A stretch of 11,095 nt of DNA from assembly GCA_903858915.1 (NCBI GenBank), contig CAIOKL010000130.1, positions 1-11,095 of the forward strand, written 5' to 3'. The translations under genes were made by a program, and so were the position numbers. Positions 1 to 7,190 of the stretch are shown piece by piece (position 1 is the first letter of the stretch; the number at the start of each line of letters is the position of its first letter). The DNA comes from an uncultured Alphaproteobacteria bacterium (GTDB lineage Bacteria > Pseudomonadota > Alphaproteobacteria > Rickettsiales > UBA1997). The notes beneath the pieces were generated by a model. That model had not been told where the DNA came from. It was given only the letters and a program-made list of their open reading frames with translations, and did not search any database.

Positions 1-34
1 TTAATAATTTTCTTATTATAATATTATTTTCATT

Positions 35-77
35 GCCAAATTACCTTAATTTATTAATTAATTTAAAGTAATTTGGC
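35..77. terminator. Large AT-rich hairpin, possible terminator of an upstream gene
   Basis: GCCAAATTAC at 35-44 is perfectly complementary to GTAATTTGGC at 68-77. After one mismatch the pairing continues for four further base pairs (TTAA with TTAA), so the stem is long with an AT-only inner part. A run of eight T begins at 87, about ten bases beyond the stem, which is further than in a textbook intrinsic terminator. It could end transcription of a gene left of the window, or be a repeat element. Confidence 0.4.
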
Positions 78-178
78 GAGTGAAAATTTTTTTTATAAAA
101 GCGATTTTTGCATTATTAAAAAAAACAATTTAAGAAAATAATTTTAGAAAATAGCGAAAATTAATTTATAAATAATTA

Positions 179-202
179 TGGCAAAATTATAGATTTTTGC
201 CA
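179..202. repeat. Perfect 8-bp inverted repeat (TGGCAAAA/TTTTGCCA)
   Basis: TGGCAAAA at 179-186 pairs with TTTTGCCA at 195-202 around an 8-base loop. The arms resemble the GCCAAA arm of the hairpin at 35-77, so the two may be related AT-rich palindromic units. There is no poly-T tract directly after it, so terminator function is not supported. Confidence 0.4.
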
Positions 203-321
203 AAAGTTATTTTAAAATAATTTATCTTGACGAAATGATTATTATTAGCAAAAATATAAAAATTGATTGAGTAAATTTTTTAATCTTTGTTTAAATTTGT
301 TGTAATTTATTCTTAAAAAGC

Positions 322-393
322 ACCAATTATCTTAAAATAAATTGAATAGAAAAATTTATCGCGAGATGATGAATTTATTTTGTTTGAATTGGT
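322..393. repeat. Long interrupted inverted repeat upstream of tRNA-Arg
   Basis: The left arm is ACCAATT (322-328) and AAAATAAATT (334-343); the right arm is AATTTATTTT (372-381) and AATTGGT (387-393). Seventeen of 22 arm positions pair, with a symmetric 5-base internal mismatch block in each arm. The 28-base apex contains ATC-GCGA-GAT, which could form a small GNRA-capped hairpin. It may be an RNA structure or a remnant of a small inverted-repeat element; it carries no reading frame. Confidence 0.5.
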
Positions 394-442
394 TAATTTT
401 TCGATTAAAAAACAACTAAATAAAAATTTAATCTACAAACGC

Positions 443-519
443 GCACCCGTAGCTCAACTGGATAGAGTATCTGACTACGGATCAGAAGGTTAGAGGTTCA
501 AATCCTCTCGGGTGCACCA
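443..519 (+). tRNA. tRNA-Arg (anticodon ACG)
   Basis: All four cloverleaf stems can be drawn. The acceptor GCACCCG (443-449) pairs with CGGGTGC (509-515). The D stem is GCTC/GAGT. The anticodon stem TCTGA/TCAGA encloses the loop CTACGGA with anticodon ACG at 477-479. The variable loop has five bases, and the T stem AGAGG/CCTCT encloses TTCAAAT. The terminal CCA is encoded (517-519). In bacteria the A of ACG is normally edited to inosine so that this tRNA reads CGU, CGC and CGA. It ends only 18 bases before the start of the large downstream gene, leaving no room for a separate terminator and promoter. tRNA-Arg genes are frequent integration sites, but I found no second copy of its 3' end inside this window. 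Confidence 0.96.
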
Positions 520-537
520 AATTTTTATGTTGCGATC

Positions 538-3500
538 ATGGGGAAAGAGATGGAAAATGGTAGTTTGTTAGATTGGTTAAGTGATTTTTTGCCAGATTCA
601 GCAGCAGAAACCCCGCCACTTGCTTCGCCACCACCAGTTCTCACGACAGTTCCGCCACGATTTACTTCGCCACCAAAAGCTCCCGCACCAGCGCCACTAA
701 CTCCTGCGCAAGCTTCATCGCCACCAGCACAGACACCGGAAAGACCTTCCTCACCAACTTCAGATCCAATATTTATCGCGCCAGTTCCTTTACATTCAGC
801 TTCATCGTCACCAGCGCAGACACCCGAAGCTCTGCCAGCTACATCAACTTTAGCGCCACCTCCAGAACCAGAATCGTTAGTTTCACCGGAACTTGCGCAA
901 GCTTCACCAATACTCGCACCAGCTCCTAAGGAAGAGTTGCCACCAGCGCAGGCACCCGAAGCTCCATCAGCCCCTCCAAATCAACCAAAAGTGGTGTCGG
1001 CGGAATTAGTTTTTCTTGTGCAAGATTCATTAGGAGTGAAGACGACGGAATTTTATGATCGTTTTAAGAAGTCTACCGAGATAGTTCCAGATACTAAGAC
1101 TCTCGAGATGGATCCAGATGCTAAGCGTCCCGAGATAGGTCCAGGGACAATATTTCCACCGGCATTTCCTGGTACAGATATATCTCCAAGATTACCGGCA
1201 GTTCCGTTAGGTCGTCAAGTGTCAACACCTCCAATTTCAACCCCTCGAACATCGCAAACCACCGAAGAAGAGGCAAAATATTTTTTTATGGCGCACAATT
1301 TGGATTTATCTGGAGAGTTACAAAAAATGTCGCAATCGACAAATCCATTACTTATGATTAGGGATGAGGGGGATGTAAATGCTTCTAGAAGTCTTGATAA
1401 AGTTACCAAAGATGTAGAAAAATCATTAAAAGCAATGAAGATTTTTGAGCATGATTTTATAAATAAAAAAATTGTTTTTATTGAGAATGTAGGTAGAAAT
1501 CATTGGGAAGTTTTTGTTAAAGAGCTTGGAGAAGAGAAAGCAAAACATATAAAAATTGCAGGAGATGGAAAGTGTGGATTAACCTCGGCGATAGTTGCCT
1601 CTAGGAATTTGACTGATAGGAATTTGAATAAGAATCCAAATAAGGAAAAATATTTAGACAGATTAATAATTCCACACAATCAAAGTAATCGGGGACTTAC
1701 TGTAGATATTGGAGCAATCCAAGACTCTAACTTTGAACCTTTAACGAGGAATGCGGGGCTTAATGATAAAATTAAAAAACTTGCAGTTGAAGATCATGAA
1801 GTTGATCCGAGTAATTGGCTAACTAATGATCAAACTGGAGGAATTTTAGAAATTATTGAGAATCAGGTTGGGAGCGGTAATTTTGAAAAAATAGATACAC
1901 TTACAATTAACGAAGCTATATCAATTGAAAAAAAAATACATTCTCTTATATTGTCTAGGGAGGAATCTGTAAATTTTGCTTCTTGTCCAGTTAATCAGCA
2001 AATAATTGAAGGAAGGTCAAAAAGCGCTTACGGAGATTTTTCTTCGATTTTCCCCGAAGATCAAGATGATCAAATTTTTTTGTTTAATGATCCAGAATAT
2101 GTTAAAAATATCACCAAAATAGTAAAGAAATATCTTGATGATTTGAAAGATCTTGATGATTTGAATGAGCCAAATCAAGCTGTTAATACAGAAAGAAAGG
2201 AAAAAGTTCAGGATTTTATTAAGAGCGCCTTAGCTTCAAGAAATTTTACTCCTGAACAAAAAAAATCATTAAAAGAAGGTGAAAAAATAGAAACATATTC
2301 ACAAGAATTTTTGGGATTACAAGTGAGTATCGATCAACAATTTAATGCAGATATAGAAGAAGCTTTGCGAAGAAGTCTTTTTATAAGAGAAACAATAGAT
2401 AAAATTGATGATCAAATCAGTTTTTTAAGTGGAGAAACAGTTGATCCCGCTAAAATAAATTTTAATTTTTTAAAATTTGATTCGGAACAAAAAAAAGAAG
2501 ATTCGGAATTGGATCCAAAACAAAAAAAAGAAGATTTACAAAAAAAAGAAGATTTTTTTTCAGACAAAGAGGGTTTAGATAAGTGGAAAAGATTTATAAA
2601 TGTTTGTTTTGATAAGCTTCCCAATATTAAAAAAGAACTGAATAAAGAATCATATAATGAACTTGTAAAGCATCTTAGGCAATCAATTTCCCAGGCCAAT
2701 GAATATTTGACAACACAAGAAAGGATTGATTTTAAAACGGCATTTAAAAGAAAATTTAAGCAAGAACTATCGCTACCATCTCAACCTAAAGAAGATTCTG
2801 AATCGCTAGATAAAAAAAATCCAAAAACAGAATTAGCAAAATATTTTTATAGCGAATTAGAAGGTAAAGAAGATGAATTTATAAAGATGCGAAGAGAAGC
2901 ATTTAAAAGTAAAGAAGCATTGAGTTTTAGGGGTAAAATTGATTGTTTAATTGAAAAAATAACAGCGGATAGTGACGGTGATTTTAAGAAGCTAAAGCTA
3001 ACAGCGGATAGTGACGGTGATTTTAAGAAGCTAAAGCCTTATTTTTTAAAGAGGGGCGGGGCTGAAGAAAAGAGGGTTGTTGATGAAATAGAGCCAAAAT
3101 TATTGGACATCTTGACTCCGGATGAATTTAAAGAAAAGCCCAGAGATGTTTATAATGGATGGGGGGAAAAGATAGAAATTAGAACGGATTTAAAAGGAGA
3201 GACAAGATTATTTTTAAAAGACCAAACGGGATATTTAGAAGTTGAGTCGATAATGGTTGAAGGTGAAGATAAATTAAAAGAAATCATGCAAAATAATAAG
3301 CATGATTTAATAGCTAGAGAGGTTGTGCATTTTTTTAGAACTCAAGAAAAAAGCGTTAACATCAAATTTATAGGTGGAGAGGAGAAAACTTTAGAACAGC
3401 AAGATAAGAAATTTATAAAGGCAGACGAAGCTGGGAATTTTAAAGATTTTGCCGAGCCTGATGATGATTCCAAAGAAAAATCCGAGCTTGAGATGTTGAA

Positions 3501-4404
3501 AAAAGATATAGAAGAAGGAACTGGTAGAGTGGACGATTCAAAAGCTTCCAAACCTTCAAAACTCATGACGACTCCAGCAAAAAATCCTAGTGAAATGAAA
3601 GAAGAAGCGCAAAAAATAATGAATCATATAAAAGAAAGATTTGATCAGTTGGAAGTATTGTTAAGAGATAATATAGATGAAAATAGTGATGTAAAAGGAA
3701 TGGTAAGAGCTTACCAACAAAATGTATTTCCGGCTGCTCAAGATCAGCAACAACCCAAAACTAAAACCAAATTAATTATTGTTATTCCAGGAGATGAGAA
3801 TGGAAGAATAGGTCTCGGAACTGGACTTGCGGTTGGTCAATGGAAGGAATGGGCAAAGCAAGCTGGTTACCAAGAAAAATATGGCGAAATTCATCATGAA
3901 AAAATGATAGACTTAATTAAAACCAGAGTTGAGAGATTGAAAGAAATTGACAAACTTCATGGCGGTGGCAAAAGAGCTGGACATCTGCAATTTGGAAATG
4001 TTGGCGAAGGTGTTACTGATTTTTCGGCGCAATTTCCAATTGGTAAAGCGAGTCTTCAAGATTTTGTGGACATTTACGGAGCGGAGAATGCGAAAGAAAA
4101 GTTAGGAGTATCGGGAGTGGCGGGGGAAGTGACAAATATTGAAAATTTTAATGTTATCCATGTTTGGGGAGCGAATGCCAAAAATTGGAATGAAGGTGAT
4201 CAAGAAAGAATTGGGGGAGGTGGTCAAGCCAGTGCAATGGGAACTCAAAAAGAGGGGGTTTTTGGAATTGTAACTACTCCGATTGAGGGATTTAAAGATA
4301 TGGAAGCTGAAAAATGCAAAACCTATGGTGGCACAAAAAAAGCTGTATCTGATACTGTGGCTAAATCAGCGGATGGTGTTGTTCGTGTTGGAGGTGGTCG
4401 CTAA
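538..4404 (+). CDS. Large multidomain putative effector: Pro-rich N-terminus, possible permuted OTU-like Cys protease block, C-terminal GGGGQA domain
   Basis: This is a 1288-residue cytosolic-type protein with no signal peptide. Residues about 20-240 are rich in Pro, Ala and Ser, with repeated SSPAQTPE-like units, and look disordered. Residues about 300-360 hold NHWEVF (H322) followed by GDGKCG (D343, C346). The second motif resembles the GDGNC nucleophile elbow of OTU deubiquitinases, and the first resembles their catalytic His strand, but in reversed order as in circularly permuted bacterial OTUs. This assignment is inference. Residues about 380-1060 are charged, Lys/Glu/Asp-rich and probably helical, with several internal repeats. 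Residues about 1078-1288 form a distinct domain containing VIHVWGAN (from 1206) and GGGGQASAMG...GVFGIVTT (from 1226), which resembles a small phage-encoded domain of unknown function with an FGDN...G.GGQA...R..PNA.GI.TK pattern. The C-terminal tail is basic and glycine-rich. There is no clear ribosome binding site. An in-frame ATG at 550, preceded by GGGG six bases upstream, is an equally good start. Transport by a type IV system is a guess from composition and context. Confidence 0.85.
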   Translation: MGKEMENGSLLDWLSDFLPDSAAETPPLASPPPVLTTVPPRFTSPPKAPAPAPLTPAQASSPPAQTPERPSSPTSDPIFIAPVPLHSASSSPAQTPEALPATSTLAPPPEPESLVSPELAQASPILAPAPKEELPPAQAPEAPSAPPNQPKVVSAELVFLVQDSLGVKTTEFYDRFKKSTEIVPDTKTLEMDPDAKRPEIGPGTIFPPAFPGTDISPRLPAVPLGRQVSTPPISTPRTSQTTEEEAKYFFMAHNLDLSGELQKMSQSTNPLLMIRDEGDVNASRSLDKVTKDVEKSLKAMKIFEHDFINKKIVFIENVGRNHWEVFVKELGEEKAKHIKIAGDGKCGLTSAIVASRNLTDRNLNKNPNKEKYLDRLIIPHNQSNRGLTVDIGAIQDSNFEPLTRNAGLNDKIKKLAVEDHEVDPSNWLTNDQTGGILEIIENQVGSGNFEKIDTLTINEAISIEKKIHSLILSREESVNFASCPVNQQIIEGRSKSAYGDFSSIFPEDQDDQIFLFNDPEYVKNITKIVKKYLDDLKDLDDLNEPNQAVNTERKEKVQDFIKSALASRNFTPEQKKSLKEGEKIETYSQEFLGLQVSIDQQFNADIEEALRRSLFIRETIDKIDDQISFLSGETVDPAKINFNFLKFDSEQKKEDSELDPKQKKEDLQKKEDFFSDKEGLDKWKRFINVCFDKLPNIKKELNKESYNELVKHLRQSISQANEYLTTQERIDFKTAFKRKFKQELSLPSQPKEDSESLDKKNPKTELAKYFYSELEGKEDEFIKMRREAFKSKEALSFRGKIDCLIEKITADSDGDFKKLKLTADSDGDFKKLKPYFLKRGGAEEKRVVDEIEPKLLDILTPDEFKEKPRDVYNGWGEKIEIRTDLKGETRLFLKDQTGYLEVESIMVEGEDKLKEIMQNNKHDLIAREVVHFFRTQEKSVNIKFIGGEEKTLEQQDKKFIKADEAGNFKDFAEPDDDSKEKSELEMLKKDIEEGTGRVDDSKASKPSKLMTTPAKNPSEMKEEAQKIMNHIKERFDQLEVLLRDNIDENSDVKGMVRAYQQNVFPAAQDQQQPKTKTKLIIVIPGDENGRIGLGTGLAVGQWKEWAKQAGYQEKYGEIHHEKMIDLIKTRVERLKEIDKLHGGGKRAGHLQFGNVGEGVTDFSAQFPIGKASLQDFVDIYGAENAKEKLGVSGVAGEVTNIENFNVIHVWGANAKNWNEGDQERIGGGGQASAMGTQKEGVFGIVTTPIEGFKDMEAEKCKTYGGTKKAVSDTVAKSADGVVRVGGGR
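1078..1149 (+). repeat. Degenerate 27-bp (9-residue) in-frame tandem repeat
   Basis: Inside the 1288-residue protein, the units EIVPDTKTL (1078-1104), EMDPDAKRP (1105-1131) and a partial EIGPGT (1132-1149) follow one another with a 27-base period. The units have diverged at the DNA level. They extend the low-complexity, proline-containing linker between the N-terminus and the first folded segment. Confidence 0.6.
2132..2165 (+). repeat. Short 18-bp period in-frame duplication (LDDLKD/LDDLNE)
   Basis: A 16-base word at 2132-2147 recurs exactly at 2150-2165, giving an 18-base period and the peptide LDDLKDLDDLNE. It lies in the acidic/basic helical middle of the 1288-residue protein and is in frame. 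Confidence 0.7.
2488..2560 (+). repeat. Three copies of CAAAAAAAAGAAGAT ending in a T8 run
   Basis: The 15-base word CAAAAAAAAGAAGAT occurs at 2488-2502, 2521-2535 and 2539-2553. Each copy contains eight consecutive A and encodes QKKED. The last A8 (2540-2547) can pair with the T8 at 2553-2560 around the loop GAAGA. The frame stays open through all copies. Such long homopolymers are prone to polymerase slippage at the DNA, RNA or sequencing level. Confidence 0.8.
2960..3037 (+). repeat. Perfect 39-bp tandem duplication within the coding sequence
   Basis: Bases 2960-2998 and 2999-3037 are identical over all 39 positions, encoding a duplicated 13-residue unit around TADSDGDFKKLK. Because 39 is divisible by three the frame is preserved. 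Total identity, in a gene whose other internal repeats have diverged, points to a recent slippage or unequal recombination event. An assembly error is an alternative. Confidence 0.9.
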
Positions 4405-4733
4405 TAAGCGCAACCAAGACATTCAAGCGCTGAAATAAAATTTTCGTTCCAAAAATTTTCTAAAACTCTGCAAACCAAAACAAAAAATTCCAAAAAAGAC
4501 AATTTCTTAATTTTGTTTTTATACTAAAAATTTATAAATTTTTTAAATAAAATATCAATAATAATGAAGGAGTGATTCTTGCGGTTGAAAGCTTACAAGA
4601 TCGCCATTTTAATTTATGCCAAATCCCATTTTTATCTCAAAATATGCAGTTAGAATTTAACCAATTTAACAAAATTTAAAAATGATATTATGATAATCAT
4701 CGCAAAAATAATCGATTTAAATGTTGCTAATGA
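4405..4733. other. Convergent intergenic region with AT-rich palindromes
   Basis: This non-coding gap separates the two converging genes. AAAACAAAA at 4477-4485 can pair with TTTTGTTTT at 4511-4519, which runs into a T tract. AAAAATTTATAAATTTTT at 4526-4543 is a perfect 18-base palindrome followed by another T. Either could act as a weak plus-strand terminator. On the minus strand, ATGAT/ATCAT arms (4682-4686 with 4696-4700) precede a short T tract and could end the metalloprotease transcript. None has a GC-rich stem. No convincing gene is present. Confidence 0.45.
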
Positions 4734-7190
4734 TTACATATCCTTTGAGGATTCTAAATCGACAACTTGTTTTGCCGATATGCCCAAATTATCTCGCGTC
4801 ATCAAGCCAGATAAGCGATTGCGATTGGCGTAACTCAGCGCGCCCGTAGCAAAAATTGCAACCGCAATGCCTAAATAATTAGCGATTTTGGAAGCTAGCG
4901 AATCTTCATTTGGCGCTTTGGGTGCGTCATCGGAATTTGCGCTCGCAATTTTTTCAGCGGAAGAAATTTTATCGTCATTAAGTAATTTTGATTCAGTAAG
5001 TATTCGCGAATCAGCCTCACCGATTTTGCTATATTTATCAAAAATAATTTCACGATTTTGATTTAGGCCAAGAATGCTAAAACCATCTTTGTTTACTAAT
5101 TCTTTTACATCTTTTAATTCATTTTCACCAATTTTAATTTTTGGATTTTCTCCGGCTAAAATCATCATTGAATTCACTATCCCAGTTTCTTGAGACATCA
5201 GCATTATCGCATGCGCGCCGTCCATTGTTTTGGAAGATTCGCATTGATATAAATTAGCAGTTTTGCAATAAGCTAGCGCATCATTTGCGCTCATTAGAAC
5301 GATTCTAAAATTTTTATCAAAAATTTCGGGCGAGATTTTGACGATATTATCAAACTTTGCATCAGGATTGTAAGATGAAAGCGCTCCTAGAGTTTCTAAA
5401 TCTAACTCGCTAACCAAATCTTGTTTTATTTGAGGTTCTCTGCCAAAAATTTTCATATATTGTTCGAATAAATTCTGGTCGGTTGCGGTAAAGCCAATAA
5501 GCGGAATAATGTTGTTGGCGACTAGTTGGTTTTGATTGTCGGGGCGTTGCGCCATCGGTAATAAATAAGACATATGCGACGGCGCCTCTAAATCAGCATG
5601 ACCCATCGGGTGTTGAAATAAAAAAATATGACCGAATTCATGACTAAGTATTGAGGTAAAGCTTTTTCCCAATTCAGCTTCATCTATTGCGATAAAACTT
5701 TCTTTGGCGCCAAGTCCGAAAAGATTAGAGCCGTCAGCTCTTGCCGAACCAATGCCGTCAACTAAATTGACATGAAGCGTAAAATCAACGGCATCATCTT
5801 TGAGCATTTCTGGCGTTACGAATTTTATATTATATCTACCAAAATATTCATTACCAATTTTTACTGTTTCGCGTTGAATTTCATCAATTTTTTCTGGGCT
5901 TAATTTTGAAGAAGTTGATACTTTATCGCTAATGCTTTGAAACTGTAAGCCCTTGGGAATATTGACCGTATCGGCATTTATTTTTATCACGATCTCTTTT
6001 TTGGAGGTCATTTTTTCGTAAAATTCTTGCGAAGAAATTCCGCTATTAGCAATCAAACCGTGAAGACCTTCATCCATTGAATCTAAATTTAAAGAATTAG
6101 CGCCCAAGGCTTGTCCAGTGCGGACGCCCTGATTATCAAAAAATTCTAGAGTTGCGCCAGTAAAGTCGATTCCGCGAACCGAAGGTGCGTATAAAGTTGT
6201 GTCTTTATCTCTTCCGCCTTGATTTATTCTAAGGGAGGCGTTAGTAAAATCCGATCCCGAAAAATCCGAATCATAAGCAAAAAAATTTGCAAATTTAACT
6301 CCCGAAAAATTAGCATTTGTAACTTTTAAAATTTGCGGTTTTTGAATTTCTTTTGAAGTTAAATCGATCGATTGTTGAATTTCCTGCGCACTTTTTTGAG
6401 CGCCGTCTAATCTCAAGCGCTTAATCACTTCATAATCATCAAAAGTGCTAATATTATTTATTGAAAGTTGAAATTGATCGATTAATTCAACCAAATTTTC
6501 CACATTTTTTTTATAAAAATAACTACCAAATTGAACATTACTTTGAGTGGTTTTGCTCCAATCCGAACCTTCCAAATTGCAGTTATTATCAAATGTGACG
6601 GAGGTCATTGACGGAATTTTGGCGCCACTAAAATTTGAATTTTTAAAAATTAAATTATTTAAATTAAATGCGCTAAGATCCATGCCTGAAAAATCAATTC
6701 CATCGATTTCACCTTCAACCCCAAAAATCTTCGCGCCACTTATTTTGTAAACTTCTTTTTGAGACTCTATATATTTTTTTAATTCTTCGGGCGATAATTT
6801 TTTTAAGGTAATTTCTGGCTGAGATTTTTCGGGTATTTTTTCTGCAATTGGTTTTGGTGAATCAGCTTTGGAAGCTCTTTCCTCGGGGCTTGGTTGATGA
6901 GTAAATTTTCTTGTTGCTTTGAATTCCTCGAGTTCTTTTTTAGAAATTGGAGTTTTGCTGAAAGCGCCAGCAATTTTGTTGTTTCTGCCTTGATTTTCTC
7001 TATATTTACCGCGCTCTTCTAAGCGAAGAGTTTCGGTGGTTTTTTTTGTTTGCGCTAAATGCAAAACAAACTGAGTAAGAAGCAAATTTCCATCCACGGA
7101 CAATTGAGCTTGGTTAGAAAAATTTTGAGTTTGAGATTTTTGAGAATCGGGATTTCCGTTGGTGGAACTAGTAAAATTGGCAATTTGCAT
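4734..7190 (-). CDS. Pentapeptide-repeat, metzincin-like zinc metalloprotease with C-terminal membrane helix
   Basis: With the ATG at 7190 as start the protein has 818 residues. A TTG two codons upstream is possible but less likely, and neither start has a clear ribosome binding site. The N-terminal 130 residues are polar and probably disordered. Two pentapeptide-repeat blocks follow, at about 150-210 (IDFSGMDLSAFNLNN and following) and 290-350 (ANFSGVKFANF, DFSGSDF, IDFTGATL); these normally fold as right-handed beta-helices. The predicted zinc site HEFGHIFLFQH (H517, E518, H521, H527) follows the metzincin HExxHxxGxxH spacing, but Leu replaces the usual Gly. SHMSY (M540) fits the Met-turn, and the preceding GLGAKESFIAIDE resembles the edge strand of serralysins and matrixins. 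A hydrophobic helix lies at about 772-788 with a basic flank, then a polar tail of about 30 residues. The substrate is unknown. Membrane anchoring together with a protease suggests an envelope or host-membrane role. Confidence 0.85.
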   Translation of the reverse strand: MQIANFTSSTNGNPDSQKSQTQNFSNQAQLSVDGNLLLTQFVLHLAQTKKTTETLRLEERGKYRENQGRNNKIAGAFSKTPISKKELEEFKATRKFTHQPSPEERASKADSPKPIAEKIPEKSQPEITLKKLSPEELKKYIESQKEVYKISGAKIFGVEGEIDGIDFSGMDLSAFNLNNLIFKNSNFSGAKIPSMTSVTFDNNCNLEGSDWSKTTQSNVQFGSYFYKKNVENLVELIDQFQLSINNISTFDDYEVIKRLRLDGAQKSAQEIQQSIDLTSKEIQKPQILKVTNANFSGVKFANFFAYDSDFSGSDFTNASLRINQGGRDKDTTLYAPSVRGIDFTGATLEFFDNQGVRTGQALGANSLNLDSMDEGLHGLIANSGISSQEFYEKMTSKKEIVIKINADTVNIPKGLQFQSISDKVSTSSKLSPEKIDEIQRETVKIGNEYFGRYNIKFVTPEMLKDDAVDFTLHVNLVDGIGSARADGSNLFGLGAKESFIAIDEAELGKSFTSILSHEFGHIFLFQHPMGHADLEAPSHMSYLLPMAQRPDNQNQLVANNIIPLIGFTATDQNLFEQYMKIFGREPQIKQDLVSELDLETLGALSSYNPDAKFDNIVKISPEIFDKNFRIVLMSANDALAYCKTANLYQCESSKTMDGAHAIMLMSQETGIVNSMMILAGENPKIKIGENELKDVKELVNKDGFSILGLNQNREIIFDKYSKIGEADSRILTESKLLNDDKISSAEKIASANSDDAPKAPNEDSLASKIANYLGIAVAIFATGALSYANRNRLSGLMTRDNLGISAKQVVDLESSKDM

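Larger units (their letters stand above)
1..442. other. AT-rich non-coding leader region upstream of tRNA-Arg
   Basis: I see no convincing coding frame in this stretch. It is very AT-rich and is dominated by inverted repeats (35-77, 179-202 and 322-393, listed separately) and a short palindrome near 207-220. A promoter for the downstream tRNA must lie here if the tRNA is transcribed alone, but none stands out: there is a TTGAAT-like element near 384 and a TAAATA-like element near 418, both weak. The region probably holds the terminator of a gene to the left of the window plus the tRNA promoter. Confidence 0.6.

Noticed and set aside
443..519. tRNA 3' end as an attachment site with a matching direct repeat in the window
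   Set aside because: I scanned for a second copy of the T-arm/acceptor sequence and found none, and no integrase is present, so no att site is claimed.
1215..3566. Minus-strand frames of 64-95 codons inside the 1288-codon gene
   Set aside because: They are antisense shadows of a strongly supported gene and have Ser/Phe/Lys-rich composition typical of reverse reading of Lys/Glu-rich codons.
4579..4653. Short TTG-initiated frame preceded by AAGGAG in the convergent gap
   Set aside because: The Shine-Dalgarno-like match is good, but the start is TTG, only about 24 codons are open, and nothing in the peptide is recognisable.
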